DNA of 64,000 bases, taken from assembly GCF_030408915.1 (NCBI RefSeq), contig NZ_CP047654.1:372001-436000 (forward strand), given 5' to 3'. The notes under the pieces are model-generated. The model searched no databases. It worked only from the letters and a program-made list of their open reading frames with translations, and was not told where the DNA came from. Positions 53,699 to 61,911 of this stretch are shown here, piece by piece (the first letter of the stretch is position 1; each line of letters opens with the position of its first letter). Made by a program: the position numbers and the translations under genes. This stretch comes from Corynebacterium guangdongense (GTDB lineage: Bacteria; Actinomycetota; Actinomycetes; Mycobacteriales; Mycobacteriaceae).

Positions 53699-54511
53699 AT
53701 GAACAAAATCGCAGTTATCGGTGGCGGACAGATCGGCGAGGCGCTCGTCTCGGGTCTGGTCGCCGCTGGCCGGGAACCGTCCAGCATCATCGTCACCAAC
53801 CGTTCCGAGAAGCGTGGGCAGGAGCTTGCCGACGCCTACGGGGTCCACACCACCAACGACAACCAGCAGGCGATCGACGAGGCCTCCGTGGTGTTCCTGT
53901 GCGTGAAGCCGGTGGGCATCCACTCCATCCTCCACGAGATCTCCGAGGCGCTGGAGTCCAACGACGACACCGTCGTGGTGTCCCTGGCTGCCGGCGTCAC
54001 CCTGGCGTCGATGGAGGAGGCGGCGCCGGCGGGCCAGCCGATCGTCCGCGTCATGCCGAACACCCCGATGCTGGTGGGCAAGGGCATGAGCGCCTGCGCG
54101 CCGGGTCGCTACGTGTCCGAGGCGCAGATGGAGCTGGTGACGAAGCTGCTGCAGGCCGTCGGGCAGGTCGCCGTGGTGGAAGAGTCGGACATGGACGCGG
54201 TCACCGCGCTGGCCGGCAGCGCCCCCGCGTACTATTTCCTGCTCACCGAGGCACTCGTCGACGCCGGTGTCCAGCTCGGCCTCAAGCGCAGCCTCGCCAC
54301 GACGCTGGCGTCGGCGGCGGCATCCGGCGCGGGTGCCCTGCTCGACGCCGAGAGCCCGGACCCTGCGCGTCTGCGTCAGGCCGTCACCTCTCCGGCGGGA
54401 ACCACCGCGGCCGCTCTGCGCGAGCTGGAGGAGTCGGGTCTGCGTGGGGCGATCTACCGCGCGGCGGAGAAGTGCGCCCAGCGCTCCGCCGAACTGGGCG
54501 GGCTTGGATAA
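53699..54511 (+). CDS. proC: pyrroline-5-carboxylate reductase
   Basis: A 270-residue enzyme that reduces pyrroline-5-carboxylate to proline with NAD(P)H, the last step of proline synthesis. The N-terminal Rossmann motif [13 protein letters not shown] (~9-21), [20 protein letters not shown], and the C-terminal signature [19 protein letters not shown] (~232) are complete. The TACCAT box 7 nt upstream fixes the start at 53699. A strong terminator separates it from the preceding gene, so it is its own transcription unit, and it is followed by about 156 nt without a gene. Confidence 0.97.
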   Translation: MNKIAVIGGGQIGEALVSGLVAAGREPSSIIVTNRSEKRGQELADAYGVHTTNDNQQAIDEASVVFLCVKPVGIHSILHEISEALESNDDTVVVSLAAGVTLASMEEAAPAGQPIVRVMPNTPMLVGKGMSACAPGRYVSEAQMELVTKLLQAVGQVAVVEESDMDAVTALAGSAPAYYFLLTEALVDAGVQLGLKRSLATTLASAAASGAGALLDAESPDPARLRQAVTSPAGTTAAALRELEESGLRGAIYRAAEKCAQRSAELGGLG

Positions 54512-54667
54512 TAGGGGATAGGGGGATAGACCCACCCCGTCCCGCAAATTTCTTTCCCGTAAGTCGCATGAGTAACAAATTTAACGGTAGACTTGTTCCG
54601 GCACGTGCGTGTTGATACTGCGGGAGGGGAAGCCTGCAGCGCGCCCCGTGCTGAAGGGTTGATAGTT

Positions 54668-54859
54668 ATGGTGAATGAAGATAAAGGTTCGTTTCTGACC
54701 GTCGCTGAGGTCGCGGAGATCATGCGCGTCTCGAAGATGACGGTGTACCGCCTGATCCACGCAGGTGAGTTGGCCAGCGTTCGCGTCGGCCGCTCCTTCC
54801 GCGTTCCGGAGAAGGCCGTGAAGGATTACCTCGACTCCTCCTACTACGAGGTCGGGTAG
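54668..54859 (+). CDS. excisionase-like helix-turn-helix DNA-binding protein
   Basis: A 63-residue HTH_17/MerR-like DNA-binding protein: SFLTVAEVAEIMRVSKMTVYRLIHAG (residues ~8-33, quoted in parts VAEVAEIMRVSKMTVY) followed by a wing GELASVRVGRSFRVPEKAVKDYL. It matches the small excisionase-family protein that follows proC in Corynebacteriales; despite the name it is not phage-linked here. Its likely role is transcriptional regulation. GAAGGG is 9 nt before ATG 54668; the frame extends upstream without support. Confidence 0.9.
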   Translation: MVNEDKGSFLTVAEVAEIMRVSKMTVYRLIHAGELASVRVGRSFRVPEKAVKDYLDSSYYEVG

Positions 54860-54888
54860 CCCGGCGCCGTTGATCTGAACCGCGTCGC

Positions 54889-54955
54889 TGTGGCGTCGCC
54901 ATCATGCCTCGGAGGAGTCTTCGGAGTCTTCCCGGGGCAGGACGGCGACGCCACA
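54889..54955. terminator. 12-bp perfect inverted repeat downstream of the HTH gene
   Basis: TGTGGCGTCGCC (54889-54900) and GGCGACGCCACA (54944-54955) pair perfectly around a 43-nt loop that can fold further, followed by CTGCTTTT. It probably terminates the HTH gene transcript before the bS22 promoter. Confidence 0.6.
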
Positions 54956-54990
54956 CTGCTTTTCCGGCCGGGGAGTTCGGAGGGGCCTGT

Positions 54991-55019
54991 TTGGTTGCGA
55001 ATAGCGCCCTCGGTATGAT
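54991..55019 (+). promoter_or_regulatory. predicted promoter of the bS22 gene
   Basis: TTGGTT (54991-54996), a 17-bp spacer and TATGAT (55014-55019). Transcription would start near 55026, giving a leader of about 130 nt with strong secondary structure. Confidence 0.7.
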
Positions 55020-55032
55020 GGACCCCATTCGT

Positions 55033-55107
55033 GTTCGCCTTCGGGTAGGAGTGCACCTTACCCACGTGTGTCAACCCTCCTCGAGCGGGTTCCGCGGAGA
55101 GGCGAAC
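55033..55107 (+). ncRNA. structured 5' leader of the bS22 gene (candidate three-way junction)
   Basis: The outer stem GTTCGCCT (55033-55040) / AGGCGAAC (55100-55107) is perfect over 8 bp. Inside are hairpin GGGTA / TACCC (55043-55063) and hairpin CTC..GCGG / CCGC.GAG (55080-55099). The segment CCTCG (55079-55083) can instead pair with CGAGG (55147-55151), the Shine-Dalgarno region of bS22, so a switch is conceivable. All pairings were found by eye. Confidence 0.5.
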
Positions 55108-55157
55108 AGGACTTGAGAAAAGTACGTACCTAACAACGAACTGAAACGAGGAAACCC

Positions 55158-55259
55158 ATGGGTTCAGTCATCAAGAAGCGTCGCAAGCGCATGTCCAAGA
55201 AGAAGCACCGCAAGATGCTTCGTCGTACCCGCGTTCAGCGTCGTAAACTGGGCAAGTAA
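55158..55259 (+). CDS. 30S ribosomal protein bS22 (AURKAIP1/COX24-domain, 33 residues)
   Basis: A 33-codon gene for an extremely basic peptide: [19 protein letters not shown] followed by [12 protein letters not shown]. This matches the small actinobacterial protein identified on the mycobacterial 30S subunit as bS22, close to the decoding site. GAGGAAA lies 6-7 nt before ATG 55158. The gene is in the expected place between the excisionase-like gene and the SerB-like phosphatase gene. It has its own promoter (54991-55019), a ~130-nt structured leader and a terminator (55276-55309), so it is a monocistronic unit. Confidence 0.93.
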   Translation: MGSVIKKRRKRMSKKKHRKMLRRTRVQRRKLGK

Positions 55260-55275
55260 ACCTTGACCAGCAGGG

Positions 55276-55309
55276 CCCCGTCACCAGGACTTTTGTCCCG
55301 GTGCCGGGG
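55276..55309. terminator. hairpin terminator after bS22
   Basis: A 15-bp stem with two mismatches (CCCCGTCACCAGGAC / GTCCCGGTGCCGGGG) closed by a TTTT loop lies between bS22 and the convergent phosphatase gene. Confidence 0.8.
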
Positions 55310-55328
55310 TCTTGTCGTTGTGCCGGGG

Positions 55329-56420
55329 TTAGACCTGGTCCTGGCGCAGACGAAGGCCGCGGCGGTAGCGCTGCACCCGGTTGAGGGAGAATGCGGCGGC
55401 GACGAGCGTCGGCACGCCCCAGCGGCGGACGGCCTGGCGCATGCTGCGGTAGTCGCGCACGGCCCAGCCCCGGGCCTTCGCCTCCTTCTTGAGTCCCGCG
55501 TCCGGGTTGATGGCCACGGCGGTGCCGACCATGGACAGCATCGGCAGATCGTTGCTGGAGTCGGAGTAGGCGGTGCAGCGGGAGAGGTCGAGGTTCTCCA
55601 TGGCGGCCAGGGCCGCCACGGCGTGGGCCTTGCCGGGGCCGTGGAGGATGTCACCGACCAGGCGGCCGGTGAACCTGCCGTCCTCGACCTCGGGGACCGT
55701 TCCGAGGGCGCCGGTCAGGCCGAGGCGGTCTGCCAGGATGTGCGCGAGCTGCACGGGGGTGGCGGTGACGAGCCACACCTGCTGGCCGGCGTCGAGATGC
55801 ATCTGCGCCAGGGCGCGGGTACCGGCGTAGGTCTTCTCGATCATCTTGTCGTCGACGATTTCCTCGCCAAGGGCGATGAGGTCGGCGACCGGGCGCCCCT
55901 TGATGAATTCGAGGGCCTTCATGCGCCCCGCCGCGACGTCCCCGGCGTTCTCCTTGCCGCTGACCTTGTACTTGATCTGCTTCCACAGGAAGGGGGTGAT
56001 CTCCGAGAGGCGGAAGAATTTCTTGCGGGTCATCCCGACCGCGAGCTCGACGAGGGAGGAGCCCTGGATGAGGGTGTTGTCGACGTCGAAGAAGGCGGCG
56101 GCGCCCGTGTCGACCGGGATGTCCGGGTCGGGGGTCGCCCGGTCGGTCCGGCCGGCTGAGTGGTAGGCCCCGGACACGGAGTCGACTCCGGAGGTGAACT
56201 CGTCGAAGCCCAGGCCGAAGGTCTCGCGGATGGCCTCGGCGGCGGCGGCTTCACCCGCTTCGCGCTGTTCCTCGTCGCCGAGCGGGGGAGCTGCGGTGTC
56301 CTCGATGAAGTGGCGGATGTTGCCCCGCGAGCGCGCCCACAGGGAGAGGAACTCTCCCGGATCCGCGGGGAATCCGGGCTCCCCGTTGTTGCTGGGATGG
56401 CTGGTCACCGCGACTGGCAC
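55329..56420 (-). CDS. HAD-IB family phosphatase (SerB-like)
   Basis: A 363-residue haloacid-dehalogenase hydrolase. The nucleophile motif [10 protein letters not shown] is at ~110-119, after an extra N-terminal ~105 residues of low conservation. Motif II is LVTATPVQL (~216), and motif [14 protein letters not shown] (~285) has the Mg-binding acids. It belongs to the SerB1-like branch found beside hemA in mycobacteria; phosphoserine phosphatase activity is possible but not certain, since lipid phosphatases share the motifs. The start is a GTG at 56420 with GGAAGGG upstream. It is divergent from the glutaredoxin-like gene. Confidence 0.88.
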   Translation of the reverse strand: MPVAVTSHPSNNGEPGFPADPGEFLSLWARSRGNIRHFIEDTAAPPLGDEEQREAGEAAAAEAIRETFGLGFDEFTSGVDSVSGAYHSAGRTDRATPDPDIPVDTGAAAFFDVDNTLIQGSSLVELAVGMTRKKFFRLSEITPFLWKQIKYKVSGKENAGDVAAGRMKALEFIKGRPVADLIALGEEIVDDKMIEKTYAGTRALAQMHLDAGQQVWLVTATPVQLAHILADRLGLTGALGTVPEVEDGRFTGRLVGDILHGPGKAHAVAALAAMENLDLSRCTAYSDSSNDLPMLSMVGTAVAINPDAGLKKEAKARGWAVRDYRSMRQAVRRWGVPTLVAAAFSLNRVQRYRRGLRLRQDQV

Positions 56421-56555
56421 CCGCCCTTCCTGAACTCGCTGACAGCTGACCGACTAATCTTTACCATCGTAATGCCCCGCCGGGGCGGCGGCCCGTCGGG
56501 ATTCGGGCCCTGCCATGTGAACCCGGGGAGCCGTGAACGAGGAAGGAATGATTTC

Positions 56556-56810
56556 ATGCCGAAAGCAGGGACTCCCCGGGAGGTTGAACTCATGGTCCGG
56601 ACCACGTGCGGCTCCTGTGCGCGGGTGGAGGCGCAGATCACGCCGGTGGTGTCGGCGGCCGGGGCGCGCCTGAGCGTCCGCAACGTCGATCACGACCGTG
56701 AACTGGCCATGGAGTTCGGGGACCGGGTCCCGGTCGTGGTCATCGACGGGGAGGAATTCTCCGCGTGGGAGGTCGACGACAGAGAGCTCGCGGAGGAACT
56801 GGCGGACTAG
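56556..56810 (+). CDS. glutaredoxin-like thiol-disulfide protein
   Basis: An 84-residue thioredoxin-fold protein with the redox motif TTCGSCARVE (Cys18 and Cys21, C-x-x-C), and the cis-Pro in RVPVVVIDGEEF. It belongs to the small DUF836/glutaredoxin-2-like group found before hemA in Corynebacteriales. It probably reduces disulfides or mycothiol mixed disulfides. GGAAGGAA lies about 8 nt before ATG 56556. A 16-bp palindrome follows the gene (56843-56858). Confidence 0.88.
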   Translation: MPKAGTPREVELMVRTTCGSCARVEAQITPVVSAAGARLSVRNVDHDRELAMEFGDRVPVVVIDGEEFSAWEVDDRELAEELAD

Positions 56811-56842
56811 GGGCGCCCGGCCGGGCGGGTCCGTGGGGTCAC

Positions 56843-56858
56843 CCGGGGAGCTCCCCGG
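56843..56858. terminator. 16-bp GC palindrome after the glutaredoxin-like gene
   Basis: CCGGGGAGCTCCCCGG is a perfect palindrome able to form a 6-bp hairpin with an AGCT loop. Placed 33 nt after the stop codon, it is a plausible terminator, without a T-tract. Confidence 0.5.
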
Positions 56859-56882
56859 CTAGGAGTGGGCGGTGCGGATCGC

Positions 56883-56940
56883 TACACTGGCTATAGCCCA
56901 GGGTTAATCAATGGTTTGATTCAATCGGGCATTCAGCCCG
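56883..56940 (+). promoter_or_regulatory. hemA promoter region with two dyads and a leader hairpin
   Basis: A -10-like TACACT (56883-56888) is followed by GGCTATAGCC (56889-56898, perfect palindrome) and AATCAA-TGGT-TTGATT (56906-56921). Then comes the hairpin CGGGC-ATTCA-GCCCG (56926-56940). The leader to the GTG start is about 140 nt, long for this genome, which suggests regulation of the first haem step. Confidence 0.5.
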
Positions 56941-57037
56941 CTTTGTGTCCTATCGAGGAACGAGCCCGGCATTGTGGGACCCACCTCCGGGCGCGGCGGA
57001 AGTCCGTGGTCGGGGGGCGTACAAGGAGGACTATTTC

Positions 57038-58417
57038 GTGAGTGTGCTCGTCGTAGGGATGTCGCACCGGTCTGCGCCGGTGGCGCTCCTGGAGCGTCTC
57101 AGCATGGACGACACTGTCCGAAACGACACCACCACCCGTCTGGTCGACCGGCCGTCGCTGTCGGAGGCCATGATCGTCTCCACGTGTAACCGTCTCGAGG
57201 TCTATTCGAGCACGGACTCCTTCCACGCCGGCGTCGCCGACGTCATCGAGGTGCTGGCGGAGATCTCCGGCGTCGACACCGAGACGCTGCGCAGCTACCT
57301 CTACGTCCGTTACGCGGACGCGGCGGCCGAGCACATGATGGTCGTCGCCGCCGGTCTCGACTCCATGGTTGTCGGTGAGCAGCAGATCATCGGGCAGGTG
57401 CGCACCGCGTACCAGTCCGCGGCCGAGAAGGGCACCGTCGGCCCGAAGCTGCACAGCATCGCCCAGTCGGCGCTGCACGTCGGCAAGCGCGTGCACTCGG
57501 AGACCGGCATCGACGAGGCCGGCTCCTCGATGGTGACCTACGCGCTGGACCAGGCGATGGCCAACGCCGACCTCGAGGATCTCGCGGGCAAGACCGCACT
57601 CGTCCTCGGGGCCGGCGCGATGGCCTCGTTGGCGGCCACCCATCTGGGAAAGCGCGGCGTCGAGAAGCTCATCATCGCCAACCGCACTTTCGAGCGCGCG
57701 CAGCGGGTCGCCCAGCACGCCCGCGAGGCCGGCGTGGCCGCCGAGGCCCTGGCCTACGAGGACCGGGCCGCGGTGCTCGGTGAAGTCGACATCGCCGTTT
57801 CCGCGACTGGCGCGGACGGCTTCACCATCACCGCCGACGACATCCCGGAGACGCGGGCGTCGCGCCTCATGCTCGTGGATCTTTCACTGCCGCGCGACAT
57901 CGACGACGCCGCCGGCGAGGTCGCGGGCGTCGACCTGGTCAACATCGAGTCGCTGCACAAGTCGGTGACCGCTCGCGACTCCACCTCCCGGGCCCATCTC
58001 AAGGCGCAGAAGATCATCGCCGACGAGCTGCGCGAGTTCCAGTCCGAGCAGCGCGTCCGGGACGTCGTGCCCGCGCTGACCGCAATGCGCACCCGCGCCA
58101 ACGACATCATGGAGTCCGAGGCGGACCGTCTGCGCTCCCGGCTGGGGGAACTGGACGACAAACAGTTCGGGGAGGTCACCAAGGCCATGCGCCGCGTCGT
58201 CAACGAGATGCTGCACACCCCGACCGTCCGTGCCAAGAAACTGGCCGCGGAGGAGGGCACCGTCACCTTCGGCGACGCCCTGACCCGCCTCTTCGGCCCG
58301 GACGAGGCCGACGCCGACTCACCGAGCGTCGCCGTCAACGCGGTGGACCTGCCGCGGGTCGACCAGACCGACACAGGAACCATCTACACCCTGCGAAAGG
58401 ACGCTGAAAACGCATGA
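57038..58417 (+). CDS. hemA: glutamyl-tRNA reductase
   Basis: A 459-residue enzyme that reduces Glu-tRNA(Glu) to glutamate-1-semialdehyde, the committed step of tetrapyrrole synthesis. The N-terminal catalytic domain has GMSHRSAPV and the active Cys in STCNRLEVY (~50); GEQQIIGQV follows (~115); the NADPH domain has [15 protein letters not shown] (~190); the C-terminal dimerisation helix is present. The start is GTG 57038, with AAGGAGG 8 nt upstream; the open frame goes back to 56945. It overlaps hemC by ATGA, so the two are coupled. Dyads upstream suggest transcriptional control. Confidence 0.97.
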   Translation: MSVLVVGMSHRSAPVALLERLSMDDTVRNDTTTRLVDRPSLSEAMIVSTCNRLEVYSSTDSFHAGVADVIEVLAEISGVDTETLRSYLYVRYADAAAEHMMVVAAGLDSMVVGEQQIIGQVRTAYQSAAEKGTVGPKLHSIAQSALHVGKRVHSETGIDEAGSSMVTYALDQAMANADLEDLAGKTALVLGAGAMASLAATHLGKRGVEKLIIANRTFERAQRVAQHAREAGVAAEALAYEDRAAVLGEVDIAVSATGADGFTITADDIPETRASRLMLVDLSLPRDIDDAAGEVAGVDLVNIESLHKSVTARDSTSRAHLKAQKIIADELREFQSEQRVRDVVPALTAMRTRANDIMESEADRLRSRLGELDDKQFGEVTKAMRRVVNEMLHTPTVRAKKLAAEEGTVTFGDALTRLFGPDEADADSPSVAVNAVDLPRVDQTDTGTIYTLRKDAENA

Positions 58418-59307
58418 CCACCCTCAAGATCGGCACCCGGGGCTCCAAGCTGGCCACCACCCAGGCCGGCCACATGCGCGACGCGCTCATCGCCAACGGC
58501 TACGACGCGGAGCTGACCATCATCACCACCCCCGGGGACGTGAACATGGCCCCGGTCGAGCGCATCGGCGTCGGGGTGTTCACCCAGGCCCTGCGCGAGG
58601 CGATGGAGGCCGGCGAGTGCGACATCGCGGTCCACTCCTTCAAGGACCTGCCGACCGCGGCCGACGAGCGTTTCCACCTCGTCGTCCCGGTCCGGGAGGA
58701 CAGCCGCGACGCGCTCATCGCCCGCGACGGACTCACCCTGGCCGAGCTGCCGGAGGGAGCCCGCGTCGGCACCTCGGCCCCGCGGCGCATCTCCCAGCTG
58801 CGTGCGCTGCGACCGGACCTGGACATCCAGCCGCTGCGCGGCAACATCGACACCCGGATGGGCAAGGTCACTGACGGCGAGCTCGACGCCGTGGTGCTCG
58901 CCTACGCCGGCCTGTCCCGCGTAGGCCAGGCAGACCGGGCCACCGAGGTCTTCGAGAAGGACCTCGTCTACCCGGCCCCGGCCCAGGGCGCGCTGGCCAT
59001 CGAGTGCCGCGCGGAGGACGAGCGGGCCCTCGCCGCCATCACCACCCTGCTCGATTCGGACGCCCTGACCTGCGCCACCGCCGAGCGCACCGTCCTCAAC
59101 CGCCTGGAGGCCGGCTGCACCGCGCCGGTCGCCTCCTGGACCGAACTGGGCGAGGACGGCACCATCACCCTGCACGCCGGAGTCTTCGCGGTGGACGGCT
59201 CCACCCAGCTGACGTCCTCGGAGTCCGGCACCGACCCGGTCGCCCTGGGGCAGGCACTGGCCGACCGACTGCTCGCCGAGGGGGCGGCGGGGATTATCGA
59301 GGGCTGA
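58414..59307 (+). CDS. hemC: hydroxymethylbilane synthase (porphobilinogen deaminase)
   Basis: A 297-residue enzyme that joins four porphobilinogens into hydroxymethylbilane. N-terminal [14 protein letters not shown] (~5-18), the acid DxxxHSFKDLP loop ([11 protein letters not shown], ~72), [18 protein letters not shown]-like [10 protein letters not shown], and the dipyrromethane-bearing Cys in [11 protein letters not shown] (~234). The ATG overlaps the hemA stop. It ends 71 nt before the small PH-like gene. Confidence 0.97.
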   Translation: MTTLKIGTRGSKLATTQAGHMRDALIANGYDAELTIITTPGDVNMAPVERIGVGVFTQALREAMEAGECDIAVHSFKDLPTAADERFHLVVPVREDSRDALIARDGLTLAELPEGARVGTSAPRRISQLRALRPDLDIQPLRGNIDTRMGKVTDGELDAVVLAYAGLSRVGQADRATEVFEKDLVYPAPAQGALAIECRAEDERALAAITTLLDSDALTCATAERTVLNRLEAGCTAPVASWTELGEDGTITLHAGVFAVDGSTQLTSSESGTDPVALGQALADRLLAEGAAGIIEG

Positions 59308-59378
59308 TTCCGCGCCCGTTCGTCCCCGTTCCTCCCCATTCGTCAAGGCCGTGCCCGACCAGTAGGATCAACCGGACT

Positions 59379-59771
59379 ATGGCCGACCTTTCGATTAGCA
59401 CTGACCGTCTCACCGTCACTCTCGGCTGGTGGGAGAAGCTCGCGGCCCGGCGATCCCACTTCACCCTCCCCCTGCGCGCCATCGTCGGAGTGGCCGTGTG
59501 CCCCTCCGCCATCGGCGCCGCCGGGGTGGAGGAGGGGGGCGAGCGCCGCCTCCAGGCCACGCGCATCCCCGGGCTCCTCGCCACCGGAACCTACGCCAAC
59601 GAGGGCACCGGCAGCCGCACCTTCCTGGCCTCCCACCGCAGCGGGCCGGGCCTGGTCCTGGATCTGGAGGGCGCGACCGTGGATCGTGTCATCCTCACCA
59701 CGCCGCACGCGGAGATCTACGCCGAGGAACTGGCCCGGCACGGCGCGACGCGCCTAGACGGGGACCAGTGA
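59379..59771 (+). CDS. small PH-like hypothetical protein in the haem cluster
   Basis: A 130-residue protein of mostly beta-strand character: RLTVTLGWWEKLAARRSHFTLPLRAIVGV, a GTYANEGTGSRTFLAS segment, and GPGLVLDLEGATVDRVILTTP, ending with a helix. The pattern (strand-rich core, final helix, LPLRAIVGV at the position where bacterial PH domains have their conserved strand) suggests a PH-like fold; I do not recognise a specific family. TAGGAT lies 12 nt before ATG 59379. Its place between hemC and hemD may be historical rather than functional. Confidence 0.72.
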   Translation: MADLSISTDRLTVTLGWWEKLAARRSHFTLPLRAIVGVAVCPSAIGAAGVEEGGERRLQATRIPGLLATGTYANEGTGSRTFLASHRSGPGLVLDLEGATVDRVILTTPHAEIYAEELARHGATRLDGDQ

Positions 59772-59772
59772 A

Positions 59773-59793
59773 CCGCCCGTCACACTCGGGTGG
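59773..59793 (+). terminator. hairpin and T-tract before the hemD promoter
   Basis: CCGCCCG / CGGGTGG (one G-U pair) with a 7-nt loop is followed within 13 nt by TTTTTCTTTT. It probably ends the hemA-hemC transcript. Confidence 0.6.
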
Positions 59794-59814
59794 GTAAAAT
59801 GACGTGTTTTTCTT

Positions 59815-59844
59815 TTGTGGCCATCCTAAATTAGGGTGTAACTA
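59815..59844 (+). promoter_or_regulatory. hemD promoter with a palindrome in the spacer
   Basis: A -35-like TTGTGG (59815-59820) and a TAACTA -10-like box (59839-59844) flank the perfect 11-bp dyad CCTAA-A-TTAGG (59825-59835). A protein bound to the dyad would contact the spacer and block or bend the promoter. Promoter strength is uncertain. Confidence 0.45.
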
Positions 59845-59851
59845 TCACATG

Positions 59852-59948
59852 AGGTCTGCCCGGTGTGCGACCGGCCCCAGCTAGTGCAAAAGTGGAGGTC
59901 ACACGCTAGCTTGGCAGACTTTCTGTGTGGATAGCGGAAACGCTCCAC
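59852..59948 (+). ncRNA. structured 5' leader of hemD (candidate riboswitch-like element)
   Basis: The closing stem AGGTCTGCC (59852-59860) / GGCAGACTT (59913-59921) has 9 pairs with one G-U. It encloses hairpin CGGT-gtgcg-ACCG (59861-59873) and hairpin AGCTAGTG / CACgCTAGCT (59879-59886, 59902-59911; one bulge, 15-nt loop). A fourth hairpin follows: GTGG-at-AGCG-GAAA-CGCT-CCAC (59927-59948), with a GNRA tetraloop. The element begins at the predicted transcript start, about 190 nt before hemD. Found by eye; no match to a known riboswitch core. Confidence 0.55.
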
Positions 59949-60044
59949 CATCCGGTGCCCATGTGCGCCACTCCAGCCGTGCCCTGTTGGGGCGCGACCT
60001 GTGATGACATATTGACCAGAGTTTCGACCTTAGAAAAGAACCGA

Positions 60045-61790
60045 ATGAGCCAGGCACCACAGACTCCCCAGCCGGGGAGGATCGTCTTCGTCGGCGCCGG
60101 TCCGGGAAACCCCGACCTGTTGACCGTCCGCGCCCGTGAGGTCCTCGCCAACAACGTCATCGCCCTGACCGACGCGGACGTGTTGGCCGGAGTCCGGGAC
60201 ATCGTCGGCGAGAGTCTCCCGGTTCCTGCGTCCAAGCTGGAGGCGGCGAACGAGGAATACGAGCGCATGTGCGCCGAGGCCAAGGACGCGGGTGCCCGTC
60301 GCAAACCGCCGCGTCCCGAGGGGCCGAGCGCGGGGGAGATCCGCATCGTCACCGACCGTGAACCGGCCGCCGTGGTCGAGCAGCTCAAGCAGGGCCAGGC
60401 CGACGTCGCCGAGGCGTGGGAGCGGGGGGAGGCCGGCGAAGGCTACGTCGTCCGCCTGGTCTCCGGAAACCCGCTGACCAGCGACTCCGTCATGGCCGAG
60501 ATCAGCGCCGTGGCCGCCGCCGGTCTGGAGTTCCAGATCGTGCCGGGGATGTCCCTGCCGTCGACCGTCCCGTCCTTCGCCGGCATCGCGCTGGGCTCGA
60601 CCTACACCGAGACCGACGTCTCCGGCGGCAACGTCGACTGGGATCAGCTCGCCGCCGGCCCGCAGCCGCTGGTGCTGCAGGCCACCGCCGAGGACCTGCC
60701 GGTCGTTGCGACCGAGCTGCAGGCCCGCGGCCTGTCCGCGAGCACCCCGGCGTCGGTCACCACCAACGGCACGACCCGTCTGCAGCGCACCCACGACGTC
60801 ACGCTCGGCACCCTGGCCAAGCTCGACGCCGAACTGCCGGGCCACCTCGTCGTCACCCTGGGCAAGGGCGTCGATGAGCGCACCAAGTACTCCTGGTGGG
60901 AAAACCGCCCTCTGTACGGCTGGCGCGTGCTGGTCCCGCGCACCAAGGAGCAGGCCGCGTCGATGAGTGCCCGCCTCTCCGGGTACGGCGCCATCCCGCA
61001 GTCCGTCCCGACCATCTCCGTGGAACCGCCGCGCAACCCGGCGCAGATGGACCGCGCGATCAAGGGCATCGTCGAGGGCCGCTACCAGTGGATTGTCTTC
61101 ACCTCGGTCAACGCCGTGACCGCCGTGTGGGACAAGCTCCACGAACTCGGCCTCGACGCCCGTGCCTTCGCCGGCGTCCACATCGCCGCGGTGGGCACGA
61201 AGACCGCCGATGAGCTGCGCGCCCTGGGGCTGCACCCCGAGCTGCTGCCGCGCCCGACCGAGCAGAACGCCGCGGGCCTGGTCAAGGTCTTCCCGGAGTA
61301 CGTCGAGGAGCTCGACCCGGTCGGCCGGGTCCTGCTGCCGCGCGCCGACATCGCCACCGACGTGCTCGTCGACGGCCTCATGGACAAGGACTGGGAGGTC
61401 GACGACGTCGTCGCCTACCGCACCGTCCGCGCCGCCCCGCCGGCGGCCGAGGTCCGGGACCAGATCAAGACCGGCGGTTTCGACGCGGTCTGCTTCACCT
61501 CCTCGTCGACGGTGAAGAACCTGGTGGGTATCGCCGGCAAACCCCACCAGCGCACCATCATCGCCGCCATCGGCCCGATGACGGCGGAAACGGCTCGCGA
61601 GATGGGCCTGCGCGTCGACGTCATGCCCGAGGTCGCCGACGTCCCCAGCCTGGTGGACGCGCTGGCCGAGCACGTCGCCCAGCTGCGCGCCACCGGCCAG
61701 CTGCCGCCGCCGAAGAAGAAGCGGCGGGCACGGCGCAAGCCGACCGAGGCGGCGGCGGAGACGATGGAACCGCAGGCGGACAGCGCCTAA
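60045..61790 (+). CDS. hemD: bifunctional uroporphyrinogen-III methyltransferase-like / uroporphyrinogen-III synthase
   Basis: A 581-residue fusion. Residues ~1-250 are a tetrapyrrole-methylase-like domain starting [19 protein letters not shown] (~12-30) but with unusual motifs further on ([29 protein letters not shown]) instead of the GDPFVFGRGGEE and AYAGIPLTHR of active SUMTs. Residues ~270-550 are uroporphyrinogen-III synthase ([53 protein letters not shown]). The C-terminal tail is Lys/Arg-rich. It makes uroporphyrinogen III; methylation needs checking. ATG 60045 lies 10 nt after an AGAAAAGAA stretch; the earlier open frame passes through the structured leader. Confidence 0.93.
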   Translation: MSQAPQTPQPGRIVFVGAGPGNPDLLTVRAREVLANNVIALTDADVLAGVRDIVGESLPVPASKLEAANEEYERMCAEAKDAGARRKPPRPEGPSAGEIRIVTDREPAAVVEQLKQGQADVAEAWERGEAGEGYVVRLVSGNPLTSDSVMAEISAVAAAGLEFQIVPGMSLPSTVPSFAGIALGSTYTETDVSGGNVDWDQLAAGPQPLVLQATAEDLPVVATELQARGLSASTPASVTTNGTTRLQRTHDVTLGTLAKLDAELPGHLVVTLGKGVDERTKYSWWENRPLYGWRVLVPRTKEQAASMSARLSGYGAIPQSVPTISVEPPRNPAQMDRAIKGIVEGRYQWIVFTSVNAVTAVWDKLHELGLDARAFAGVHIAAVGTKTADELRALGLHPELLPRPTEQNAAGLVKVFPEYVEELDPVGRVLLPRADIATDVLVDGLMDKDWEVDDVVAYRTVRAAPPAAEVRDQIKTGGFDAVCFTSSSTVKNLVGIAGKPHQRTIIAAIGPMTAETAREMGLRVDVMPEVADVPSLVDALAEHVAQLRATGQLPPPKKKRRARRKPTEAAAETMEPQADSA

Positions 61791-61911
61791 GACGGCTTAT
61801 CGACGACCGCTTCGTCGCTCCGGCGAAGTCCGTGTCGGCCGGGGTCCTTATGATGGGGGTCAAGGCTTGAACACCTCAAGCGACCAGATCCGTCGGAAGG
61901 ACCCCTTTGTC

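Noticed and set aside
54668-54859. Prophage or integrative element marked by the excisionase-like gene
   Set aside because: No integrase, attachment repeats or phage genes are near, and the gene has a fixed place in the conserved proC-hemA region of Corynebacteriales.
54904-55116. 70-codon plus-strand frame across the bS22 promoter and leader
   Set aside because: No ribosome-binding site; it runs through an inverted repeat, a promoter and a structured leader, which explain the sequence better.
59825-59835. DtxR iron box in the hemD promoter
   Set aside because: The half-sites are everted (CCTAA-TTAGG) compared with the TTAGG-N-CCTAA arrangement of DtxR boxes, and the dyad is too short.
59852-59921. 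tRNA-like 7-9 bp outer stem before hemD
   Set aside because: The enclosed 52 nt are too short, and there is no T-arm GGTTCRA, no anticodon arm and no CCA-type end.
59852-59948. Cobalamin riboswitch before hemD
   Set aside because: The conserved B12-box and core sequences of that class are not present.
60030-61673. 547-codon minus-strand frame opposite hemD
   Set aside because: Antisense shadow with no recognisable domain.
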